A DNA stretch of 19,320 nt from Planctomycetota bacterium (GTDB lineage Bacteria; Planctomycetota; Planctomycetia; Planctomycetales; Planctomycetaceae), in the NCBI GenBank assembly GCA_026692825.1, contig JAPLOC010000079.1, positions 1-19,320 on the forward strand. The letters run 5' to 3'. Shown here piece by piece: positions 6,718 through 13,489 of this stretch (its first letter is position 1; every line of letters starts with the position of its first letter). Made by a program: the position numbers and the translations under genes. The notes beneath the pieces were generated by a model. It was not told the origin of the DNA. It was given only the letters and a program-made list of their open reading frames with translations, and searched no databases.

Positions 6718-7821
6718 CTAATTTAGATCAAGCGCATTGAGTTGCGGCAACAGAGCATTCTCAAGTTTCGTCATTGCGCTTACCATTCCTTCCTGAATTG
6801 ACGGCCAATCGACTTCTGGACTGCGGTAGCCGCCCAAGTCGATAACATGCTTAATTCGGCACGCCCGTTTTGTATCGAGACGCTCCCAAGAAAGCTGTCC
6901 GCCAAATACTTGTTCAATCTGAGTCTTCTTGGCGTGCAGTTGGTCGAAAATATTCTTATTCTGAGCGCCGGCACCCCGGTCGATGTACAGTTCCACGTTG
7001 CCTTCCTCTTGCACGATCACGTAGTTGAGCGATAGGCCGCGAGTCCCTGATCCTGCACCCAGCCAATGGTATGCACCAGGCTTAATGTGCGCATGGCGTG
7101 TCTTTCGGTTCCGGCAGATTGCCACAAGCCCCTCCCAGAATCGCTGTCGTTCATCAAATCGCTCGGCTCGCTTCTTCCGTCCGACCTGTTCCTTTTCACG
7201 GATTTGCACCTGGTAATCGTTCGCCTCTGGCAACGGGATGATTTGCTGGACGTCAATTAGCCGTTTCTCGCCGTCGAGGTAGGGGCGCAGTCGCACACAA
7301 CGAATGTCAATTTCTCGCTCTCGTAGCCAGAGTACAGCCGTGGTTAGCTCTTTGCCGAAATCCTCGGAGACTAATACGATGCGAACGTCCTGGGCAAAGC
7401 TCTCCTCCTCGGGTTCATCCCATCCGAGAAATGTCAGGATGCGGTTTCGAGACTCTTCGGACGGTTCCCCAATGCGATTCAAAAACTCGGCGTGAATTTG
7501 CTGCGCCCGCTCGAATGTCATCGTCGACACCATTGCGGCATACCGAATGGCCTGCAGTTCCATGTGGCCGCCGTCAGTCGTCCGTTTCAGTTCGATGACG
7601 ACCAGATTTGCCTCCAGATCTATGGCTAACAGATCTATTCTGCGACGGCTGTCTTCCCACTCTCCGAATTCCTCGGCCAACACGTAAAGATCGTCGCCGA
7701 GAACATCTACCTGCGACCTAAACAACCGCTGGAGGTCGTCCCGCTCGCGAATCTTCAGATCGGAAAACGAAGCCTCGCCGATTGCCCGAAAGGTGTCAGC
7801 GGTCATTTCGTAGAGTGGCAT
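6718..7821 (-). CDS. NucS-like PD-(D/E)XK nuclease with DUF4268 C-terminal domain
   Basis: A 367-residue protein. The N-terminal half resembles the endonuclease NucS catalytic domain: RRIDLLAIDLEANLVVIELKR holds Asp63 and the Glu77-x-Lys79 pair of the PD-(D/E)XK core. Gln90 and Tyr94 (ELQAIRY) give the QxxxY motif seen in RecB-type nucleases. The C-terminal half, about 255-365 (RFWEGLVAICRNRKT...GAYHWLGAGSG...LYIDRG), matches DUF4268 as I recall it. The likely activity is Mg-dependent DNA cleavage; a defence or repair role is an inference from its TA/HNH neighbours. The frame stays open up to 8196, but ATG at 7821 is chosen because the NucS-type sequence begins there (MPLYEMTADTFRAIGEASFS), CAGGAA lies ~9 nt upstream, and the 125 codons before it are low-complexity and unlike protein. 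Confidence 0.85.
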   Translation of the reverse strand: MPLYEMTADTFRAIGEASFSDLKIRERDDLQRLFRSQVDVLGDDLYVLAEEFGEWEDSRRRIDLLAIDLEANLVVIELKRTTDGGHMELQAIRYAAMVSTMTFERAQQIHAEFLNRIGEPSEESRNRILTFLGWDEPEEESFAQDVRIVLVSEDFGKELTTAVLWLREREIDIRCVRLRPYLDGEKRLIDVQQIIPLPEANDYQVQIREKEQVGRKKRAERFDERQRFWEGLVAICRNRKTRHAHIKPGAYHWLGAGSGTRGLSLNYVIVQEEGNVELYIDRGAGAQNKNIFDQLHAKKTQIEQVFGGQLSWERLDTKRACRIKHVIDLGGYRSPEVDWPSIQEGMVSAMTKLENALLPQLNALDLN

Positions 7822-8502
7822 GGCTAAGTTCCTGTTACCCAAAAGCTGGATTCTCACAGGTCGCCCTCTCCGCTTCGGTTGCGAACGGGGAGAATTGCGT
7901 CCCGCAGATGAGTATAGCGATCCATGCAGTTTGGTGACATGGACTAGGCGGGCGCCTGATGGGCGAAAATTCCGGGGAGGATCGGGGGCGCCCGGCATGC
8001 TTCGCATGCGGCTCAAACGGCTTGCGTTGTTCCGTGATTGGGGCGAGTGCCTGTCGCCGCCCCTTTTGTGTCGGGCGAGGATGTCGTTCAGAGTGTTGAT
8101 ATCGCTGATGTCGTCGGCCCTCAGGTTCAGCATGGCTTCCGCACCGAATTTAGACCAGTTGCATTCGCGAACCGCCAAACGGCTGGGAGTCTCCACTTGA
8201 CCCGCCGGGACTCATTTTTCGTCGTGAAAAACCGCGAGGTAGGTGTTGGGACATTTTGGCGGCGCCGCGCCGGTCAGGAAGCAGTTGCTGGTTGCCGTTT
8301 CCTCACGGACGCGGTTCTGCGACGTCGCGGAATTTTCGGCCGGGTGAGGTATCATGGAGCCGGTTGGCCGATCGAGTGAACGGTCGTGCCGTCGGTGGGG
8401 TTGACGACTTTCACCGGAATATCGACGGTAGTATGATTTGGTGAAGATGGCCCTTGCGACCACATCACGGTGCCGAGTTCGATTTCCGTAACGAGAGCAA
8501 AG
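7822..8502. other. Divergent intergenic region between nuclease and HNH operons
   Basis: 680 bp holding the 5' regions of two divergent units. It contains two hairpins: GCATGC-TTC-GCATGC near 7996-8010, and a GC-rich imperfect one at 8040-8063 (GGGGCGA facing TCGCCGCCCC). A 57-codon minus-strand frame, 8525-8352 (start MGAASVLIFALVTEIEL), is open and reads like protein. It has no RBS and overlaps the start of the next gene, so I do not call it. No clear sigma-70 promoter could be placed. Confidence 0.5.
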
Positions 8503-8724
8503 ATGAGTACGCTTGCTGCGCCCATGGAATGGGTTGAATCCGTCGGAAGGCTTCGACTTCCCGCCCGTTCCGATCACCGCCTGCAGTTGTTGATGGATCG
8601 AAACAATGAGGGGCAGTTGCTGCCGGCGGAACGGGAGGAGCTTGAATCGCTGGTGGAATTGAGCGAACGCATCGCGCTGGCTCGGGCGGGTGCCTTGCTG
8701 TTGCTGGGGCGGCGGCCGGAATGA
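8503..8724 (+). CDS. Small EF-hand-like helical protein paired with an HNH nuclease
   Basis: A 73-residue, mainly helical protein. ATG at 8503 is preferred over the in-frame GTG at 8470 because ACGAGAG lies 5 nt upstream and similarity to remembered homologues starts there. Residues 32-43 read DRNNEGQLLPAE. This has Asp, Asn, Glu, Gly, Leu and Glu at loop positions 1, 3, 5, 6, 8 and 12, as in a single EF-hand calcium loop (DxDxDGxIxxxE). A helix with ELESLVELSERIALARAGALLLLG follows. Small proteins of this 'DRNNxGxLxPxEREEL' type occur, from memory, in cyanobacteria and planctomycetes just before HNH genes. The stop overlaps the HNH start (ATGA, 8721-8724), so the pair is co-translated. It could be an antitoxin, inhibitor or regulator of the nuclease; calcium binding is untested. 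Confidence 0.8.
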   Translation: MSTLAAPMEWVESVGRLRLPARSDHRLQLLMDRNNEGQLLPAEREELESLVELSERIALARAGALLLLGRRPE

Positions 8725-9128
8725 GGGTTGGCGCGGCGCTGGACCGCCTGGTCCGCGAGCGGGCGCAGTCTCGTTGTGAATACTGCCGAATGCATCAGTC
8801 GTTGCAGGGAGCGACATTTCACGTCGAGCACATCATTCCACTTGTCGCGGGTGGCGAAACGAATCCCGGCAACTTGGCGCTCGCTTGCCCAGGATGCAAT
8901 TTGAAAAAGGCCGATCATCAAACTGCGATCTCTCCTGAGTCCGGAGCCTGCGTTCCCGTATTCAACCCACGAGAAAATCAATGGAACGACCACTTTGCCT
9001 GGAACGGCTATTGGGTTGAACCCGAGTCGGCGATCGGCGCTGCGACGATTGACTGGCTCGAATTGAATCAACCAAGACGGTTGCTCATACGGGAGGCGGA
9101 ATCTCATTTCGGTCTTTATCCGCCTTGA
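8721..9128 (+). CDS. HNH endonuclease
   Basis: A 135-residue HNH nuclease with a complete active site: structural zinc ligands Cys19/Cys22 (CEYC) and Cys56/Cys59 (CPGC), catalytic His-x-Glu-His at 34-37 (FHVEHIIPL), Asn51 (GNLALAC), Asn60 and His66 (CNLKKADH). The order CxxC - HxEH - N - CxxCN matches the ββα-metal fold. The protein would nick or cut DNA using one divalent metal ion. The region after residue 75 (FNPRENQWNDHFAWNGYWVEP) is also conserved in stand-alone HNH proteins of this size. It overlaps the upstream small gene by four bases. The stop codon at 9126-9128 touches a hairpin that may end transcription. No restriction-modification partner is near, so the role may be defence or mobile-element homing. 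Confidence 0.93.
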   Translation: MRVGAALDRLVRERAQSRCEYCRMHQSLQGATFHVEHIIPLVAGGETNPGNLALACPGCNLKKADHQTAISPESGACVPVFNPRENQWNDHFAWNGYWVEPESAIGAATIDWLELNQPRRLLIREAESHFGLYPP

Positions 9129-9153
9129 GGATGGCGGTTCTCGATGCCATCCT
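9128..9153 (+). terminator. Hairpin at the 3' end of the HNH gene
   Basis: AGGATGGC (9128-9135) and GCCATCCT (9146-9153) pair perfectly over 8 bp around a 10-nt loop, starting at the last base of the HNH stop codon. There is no T-tract, so a rho-independent terminator is only tentative. Confidence 0.35.
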
Positions 9154-9177
9154 GGAGAAAGCCTGAAGGACCGGAGA

Positions 9178-9350
9178 ATGGTGTGCCACGTCCAGAGCCG
9201 GGCCGCAGCGCGACTGGCACGGTTCGAGAAGCACGCGAACTTCCGGGTGTTCGTGCGTGTTCCGGTCGAGTCGATGGTCGCACAACCGACGGGGCTGTTC
9301 GTGTAGTGCGTCATGCCGAATCACTGCCACATCGGTCTGTGGATGTCTCT
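9178..9350 (+). pseudogene. RAYT (REP-associated tyrosine transposase) fragment 2, dead
   Basis: The plus strand reads MVCHVQSRAAARLARFEKHA then NFRVFVRVPVESMVAQPTGLFV, a TAG at 9304-9306, and CVMPNHCHIGLWM. Here the HUH-type HxH pair is intact (NHCH) and the CVMPNH motif is close to canonical. Similarity stops abruptly where REP-like copy 2 begins at 9351, so the C-terminal half with the catalytic Tyr is missing. The TAG is at exactly the same codon as in fragment 1, and positions 9272-9331 match 6317-6376 with only about five differences. The fragment follows the HNH operon directly. Inactive; a scar of an IS200/IS605-related element. Confidence 0.8.
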
Positions 9351-9460
9351 GGCGAGCCCGCCGCGGCGGGGCGTCAACCGACCGGTTTTTGTTCGGATGG
9401 CGCACTGCACGCCGTGGGGCCAAAAACCCGGCGGCTGACGCCGGCCGGCTCGCCGGTCGG
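9351..9460. repeat. REP/BIME-like palindromic element, copy 2
   Basis: A 110-bp copy of the element at 5344-5454, same orientation. The 14-bp palindrome CCCGCCGCGGCGGG lies at 9357-9370. The right arm (9428-9454) pairs better with the left arm here than in copy 1, because GGCTGACG is intact where copy 1 has GGCTCACG. The left edge abuts RAYT fragment 2 with no spacer. Confidence 0.8.
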
Positions 9461-9561
9461 TTCGATGCGGTTGGAAAATCGCTCGTCAGTTTGCGCCGAA
9501 CTGGACTCGAATTCGACAAAGAACTCGCCAACCCACGGGTCGAGAGGCTTTTCTCGCCGGG

Positions 9562-10389
9562 TCAAATCCGCGCCAGCAGCTCCGCTTTCTTGGCGGCGAA
9601 TTCTTCATCGGAGAGAATCCCCTTGGACTTCAGGTCTCCCAGTCGTTCAATGGCCGTGTAGATGTCGGATGCGGAATTCGTCGCCGGCGATGGGGAATTC
9701 ACTGAAGTCGGAGCGACCGGGTTTCCGTTCCGCGTGACGACGGGCAGACTCGACAAGTTGACTGTGCCGAACTGGCTGCTGAACGTGATCGAGTTGTTCG
9801 ATCCCTGCTGTTGAGAGAAGCCACCGATCTGGTGATCCTGGGTGTCATAGACCCAGACCTCGCCCCCCGCGTCGACCGCCAGTCGCCGGGCGTTCGCGAA
9901 ATAGGCGTAACGCATCGCGTTCTGATTGCCCGACGCGCTCGGTGCCCCAAGATCGCCGGGCCACCAGTTCGCATGCGGATCCGGGACAAACAGAGCGGAT
10001 GGTCCAGGCGTCACTCCCGAAAACTGATTTTGGACCGTGGACGGATTCAGCGCCGCGCCCGCGTACGGGGAGTCAAAGTTCCCTTGGCTCTGCGACTGAA
10101 AGCTCCCCGACTGCAGCAAACCCGGCTGACTGCCGAGAATGTCGGCGATATTCGAACAGAGCGTATCCACCCGCCCTTTCAGGTTGTTGTTGAACATGTC
10201 CCCCAGCATGATCATTCCGCCGCGCATCCATTGGCCTGAGCCTCCGAACTCCGGATGGCTGAACTGGGCCATCGAGCCGTTGCCGTTCAGGACGGCGATC
10301 AGCATCTGGGTCACTGCGTCGGGAGAGAAGCCATGCCGCTGACTGAGTTCGTTGACGATCCGCCGCCCTTCGGCCGTGAGTTGTTGCAT
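9562..10389 (-). CDS. SHOCT-domain protein
   Basis: A 275-residue protein. The N-terminal part (MQQLTAEGRRIVNELSQRHG, then FSPDAVTQMLIAVL) is a helical region, followed by GNGSMAQFSHPEFGGSGQWM and a Ser/Gln-rich linker (about 90-135). A beta-rich segment NWWPGDLGAP...MRYAYF...WVYDTQDHQIGG spans about 141-218. The last 34 residues (242-275, SDIYTAIERLGDLKSKGILS then DEEFAAKKAELLARI) form a SHOCT domain, a short helical hairpin thought to mediate oligomerisation. This whole architecture is, from memory, widespread in bacteria under the label 'SHOCT domain-containing protein', function unknown. The open frame extends to 10662, but the 91 extra codons are low-complexity and include a 13-bp tandem repeat. 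ATG at 10389 is therefore chosen, although its RBS is weak. Probably cytosolic, as no signal peptide is seen. Confidence 0.88.
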   Translation of the reverse strand: MQQLTAEGRRIVNELSQRHGFSPDAVTQMLIAVLNGNGSMAQFSHPEFGGSGQWMRGGMIMLGDMFNNNLKGRVDTLCSNIADILGSQPGLLQSGSFQSQSQGNFDSPYAGAALNPSTVQNQFSGVTPGPSALFVPDPHANWWPGDLGAPSASGNQNAMRYAYFANARRLAVDAGGEVWVYDTQDHQIGGFSQQQGSNNSITFSSQFGTVNLSSLPVVTRNGNPVAPTSVNSPSPATNSASDIYTAIERLGDLKSKGILSDEEFAAKKAELLARI

Positions 10390-11062
10390 CGTGTTTTCGC
10401 TATGAGTTGAAGTGTGTGACGTGCGACAGTTCGTGGCGCGGGCGAGACTCCACTGTGTCGGCAGATCATGAATTCTAGCAGTCGAAACTGCGAATTTCGA
10501 GAACCGCGACAGTTCCAGTCCCCAATGTCGCGAGGAGCGGATTGGACTCACCAGGGCGCATCTCGGAAGGCGACAACCTGAACTCGCGCTGGAGCAGATT
10601 TCAAAGTGACGTCGTCGTATCCGTTGTCCGTATCCGTTGTCCGTATCCGTTCTCTCGCCCAATTCAAATCGTCGTTCTCAAGCGACGGTACTATTTCGAG
10701 CGTCGCGTAAAACGGCGATGGCAACGTCGCATTGAGCTGGCTGCGAATTTCACTGGCCAGGCTGTTGTGGAAATCACCCCCAATAGCGGGATGACTCCAG
10801 CCAAGGGTCCATTCCGGGAAATGGTGAAGGCATCAAATCTCAATTGGGTGGGGAATGCGACGGTTTCAGAGTTCCAAATCCGCAGTTCACTCATTCCTAC
10901 CCGACTCGTCGATGTACTTCAATCTCAGCGGCAGTTCGCATCGACTTTAATGGCTGGAACTTTTCCAGACAATCTGTCGTCTGAATGTGCGAAGGAATGG
11001 AAAGTCAACTTGGATTCTCCACTTCGGACGCCGACAACTTGGTTTCGAGAGTCACGACAATC
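10390..11062. other. Intergenic region between SHOCT gene and secreted protein gene
   Basis: 673 bp between divergent genes. Open frames exist (for example 10691-10894 minus, 67 codons, and a longer plus frame from 10542), but neither has a spaced RBS or recognisable protein. The minus one has AGGA directly touching its ATG. The only clear structure is the 13-bp tandem repeat at 10617-10650. Confidence 0.5.
10617..10650. repeat. 13-bp tandem repeat, 2.6 copies
   Basis: The unit GTATCCGTTGTCC occurs at 10617-10629 and 10630-10642, followed by a partial third copy GTATCCGT to 10650. Copies are identical. It lies in non-coding DNA between divergent genes and is a likely length-variable site. 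Confidence 0.85.
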
Positions 11063-11845
11063 ATGAGCAAGATCAAGAGCGTGCTGGCATTGGTGCTGGT
11101 CGCCGCTTTGTGCTTTGTTGGAGCCAGCACTCGCTTTTTCGATCGATCGGTCTCAGTGGCGCAGCAGCCGGTTTCAGCGGATCGGCCGACGCAAGCCGCC
11201 ACGACGGTTTCCGATGGCAAGCAGCCGGCGGCGGTCGCCATTCCAGACAAGGAGAAGCTCGCGGCACTTGAGCGAAAATTGGCGGGCGCGTGGATCGGGC
11301 ATGGCCCGTGCGTCGGAGATTCGGTTTTTCAATTGGATGGGACTTATCATCGATTTGGATATGGGCCGGGTGCCGGCCATTTTGAGAGTGGAAAGTGGAA
11401 GATCGAATGGAACGAACTGCCGCCGACCTTGGTATTGACGGAATCGCCGACGGAAACAAAGTACTCCGAGGAGCCTTTCAAGGTTCGTCTCGTGAAGTTG
11501 AACGACAAGCAACTGGATTACCGTTGGAGTCGATATGAGGATTCCAGGATTGAAGAACATCTGCGTGGCACGGAGCTGGATAATGTGACGATCCGAATCC
11601 GGATATTGGATAGTGCCGTTCAGCGGTATCTTGGTAACGAAGACCACGGGGCGGGCATCAACTTCCCGCCGAACCTCAAGGCGCTTGTGGACGCGAACAT
11701 CTTGAGTTCGGAGTCACTGGTTGATCCGTATGGTCATCAGTTCCGGTACGACGTTTCCGGGAAGCGGAACAAGGGGAAGCGACCTGACATCTGGACCGAA
11801 ACTCCCGATAAAAAAATCATCGACAACTGGACGACGGGTGAGTGA
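11063..11845 (+). CDS. Secreted protein with type II secretion G-like C-terminal domain
   Basis: A 260-residue protein. A signal peptide or membrane anchor fills residues 1-22 (basic MSKIK, then VLALVLVAALCFVGAS). A low-complexity stretch follows (30-60), then a central beta-rich domain (about 66-170) beginning KLAGAWIGHG and containing GHFESGKWKIEW, similar in style to lipocalin-like planctomycete domains. The C-terminus (about 178-256) ends LVDPYGHQFRYDVSGKRNKG then KRPDIWTETPDKKIIDNW, the 'DPWG-x-x-YxYD...PDIWT...IxNW' signature of T2SSG-like pseudopilin tails common in planctomycetes. It probably acts in the periplasm or at the cell surface; the exact role is unknown. The open frame begins at 10985, but ATG at 11063 is chosen because the signal peptide starts there. 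A hairpin follows the stop directly. Confidence 0.85.
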   Translation: MSKIKSVLALVLVAALCFVGASTRFFDRSVSVAQQPVSADRPTQAATTVSDGKQPAAVAIPDKEKLAALERKLAGAWIGHGPCVGDSVFQLDGTYHRFGYGPGAGHFESGKWKIEWNELPPTLVLTESPTETKYSEEPFKVRLVKLNDKQLDYRWSRYEDSRIEEHLRGTELDNVTIRIRILDSAVQRYLGNEDHGAGINFPPNLKALVDANILSSESLVDPYGHQFRYDVSGKRNKGKRPDIWTETPDKKIIDNWTTGE

Positions 11846-11876
11846 CGCAGTTAGTGAACTGCCGTCAGACTGCGTC
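11844..11876 (+). terminator. Nested hairpins after the secreted-protein gene
   Basis: GCAGTT-AGTG-AACTGC (11847-11862) is a perfect 6-bp stem with a 4-nt loop. It is enclosed by an alternative 8-bp pair, GACGCAGT (11844-11851) with ACTGCGTC (11869-11876). The structures begin inside the TGA stop and may compete. No T-run follows, so terminator function is weakly supported. Confidence 0.35.
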
Positions 11877-11918
11877 CCCCTATTGGCTGCTGCCGGTCGC
11901 GCGGGCCACTCGGAACAA

Positions 11919-12032
11919 CCAGTGAAAAAGTACCATTCCCAGTGAAAAACGGTACCACTTTCGCAGCCAAAAGTGGCCACTTCGCGGGTCGCCAAGTGAA
12001 ACGAAGTTGCACTGTGGGTCGCCCGCGAAGTG
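11919..12032. repeat. Possible remnant of a mobile-element end
   Basis: CCAGTGAAAAAGTACCA at 11919-11935 is followed by a near copy, CCAGTGAAAAACGGTACCA, at 11939-11957. Further on, CACTTCGCGGG (11978-11988) and CCCGCGAAGTG (12022-12032) form a perfect 11-bp inverted repeat. Strings like GTGAAAAA-GTACCA and GGTACCACTTT are, from memory, typical near ends of IS21-family elements in planctomycetes and other bacteria. No istA/istB gene is in this window, so this would be a solo end or decayed copy. Confidence 0.4.
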
Positions 12033-12112
12033 ATTCCGTGGTATCCAGCAGACACTGGGAAGGCTTTCGCGATTCACAAATCAAAATACTCGAGCTGATA
12101 TCCAGGAGCGGA

Positions 12113-13397
12113 CTACACGAACTGAGTCACGCCCGGAATCGCGACCACCAGTTCCGGAGCCTTGCCCCATTCGTAGCTGGTGGGAGTCAGGTTCTCTTTC
12201 GAGTTGAGTGCCTGTTCCCAGGTGATCGTCTTGCCCGAATAGGCAGACATGCGTCCCATGATCGCCATCAGCGAACTCTTCGTCATATAGTCGCCGTTGT
12301 TGATCGGCGTGCCACTGCGAATGGCGGCGAACAGTTCGTTATGTTCAGTCTGGTACATGTCCCCCTTCTTCCCCTTGAACTTCCAGGCGGTCTTGCCGCC
12401 GATGTTCACGGAGTGCGCGAAGACATCGCACGTTCCCTTCGAACCCCAGACATGGTCGGAGACGTCGTTCGAGCAACCGTCAATCTGCCGACACGAAGCG
12501 AACGCCTTCACGCCATTGGCGTATTCGTAGACGACACTGAAGTGATCGTACACATTTCCCGATTCCGGACCTGTCCGGGCGATGCGTCCCCCCGAGCCGG
12601 TGCATTGAACGGGGGGCTCGTCGCCCATCGCCCAGGACATGCTGCTCGGTATTGAAATCCCCCGAGAGCCAGACCATGTGCTGCCAGTTACGCAGTTGGA
12701 ATTCCATGTCGCTCCAGCCGGGCTGTCGCGGGAACTTTTTCAGCGTGGAGGTGTTATAGGTCGCCTGAATCACCTCGATCTCGCCAATCGCCCCCGAGCG
12801 AATCTGGTCAAACGTGGCCCGCATGCCGTGGTCATAGCGCCAGCAAAGTCCCGAGACCAGACAGAGTTTCTTTTCTTTCGCCAGGGCGCTCGTGGCGAAC
12901 ACCGAACGAATTCCCGGGCCATCGACCGCCACCGGCTTCTCGGCGAAAACGTGCTTCCCCTTCTCGACCGCGTAGGCCAGATGTGCCGGTCGGAAATGCG
13001 GCGGCGCGGTCAACAGCACCACGTCGACGCCGCTGTCGATGACCTGCTTGTAGGCGTCAAATCCCACGAATTTATGGTCGCTGTCGACGGCGATCTTCGC
13101 AGTCAGTCCCGATTCCTTCAGGTTCGCCAGACTCCCTTCCAGCCGATCGCTGAAGGCGTCACCCATCGCCGTCAGTTGCACATTCGGGTCGGCATTCAGA
13201 GCCTGAGCGGCGGCACCGGTCCCCCGACCGCCGCATCCGACCAGCCCGATCTTCAGCACATCGCCCCCCGCGGCGAATGCGCCGGGAGCGATCGCAAGTT
13301 GACCGGCCAAGGCACCGCCGGCAACGATCGAGGTCGTCTTCAGAAAGTCGCGGCGTGACGGGGGATTGACGGCAGAGCGAACGGGCAGGTCCGGCAT
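12113..13397 (-). pseudogene. Tat-exported Gfo/Idh/MocA oxidoreductase broken by a frameshift
   Basis: The first part is read from ATG at 13397 (AGGAG 9 nt upstream). It has a twin-arginine signal SRRDFLK at 14-20 with a hydrophobic stretch to about residue 43. The NAD(P)-binding GLVGCGGRGTG follows at 51-61, then GKHVFAEKPVAVD with the EKP motif at 153-155. It runs to GDFNTEQH (His253) and then shifts into an unrelated frame that stops at 12480. The rest of the enzyme continues in another frame from MSWAMGDEPPVQ (12640) through DHFSVVYEYANGVKAFASCR to PGVTQFV* at 12113. Relatives usually read EQHVHSLDKM here, so about 20 nt appear to be missing. The family oxidises or reduces sugars and related compounds in the periplasm. 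A sequencing error would look the same. It lies 92 nt downstream of the RTX gene on the same strand. Confidence 0.85.
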
Positions 13398-13489
13398 GGC
13401 TCGGTCTCCTGGGCAAAAAGGCGGTAGATCAACTGGACGCCGATCATAACGTCGCCCGCGGGTTCGAGACAATCGAAAACCTGTCAGGC

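Noticed and set aside
7822..8196. N-terminal extension of the NucS/DUF4268 frame
   Set aside because: The 125 extra codons are unlike any nuclease domain, contain hairpin sequences, and the ATG at 7821 has its own RBS.
8401..8437. TTGACG with TAGTAT as a promoter for the HNH operon
   Set aside because: Spacer is 22 nt, too long for a standard sigma-70 promoter.
8352..8525. 57-codon minus-strand frame starting MGAASVLIFALV
   Set aside because: Reads plausibly like protein, but has no Shine-Dalgarno site, no known family and overlaps the start of a better gene.
8212..8817. 201-codon minus-strand frame covering the HNH operon start
   Set aside because: Overlaps the well-supported small protein and HNH genes; Pro/Arg/Gln-rich shadow composition.
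10691..10894. 67-codon minus-strand frame MSELRIWNSETVAF...
   Set aside because: AGGA touches the ATG with no spacing and the protein is not recognised; likely chance.
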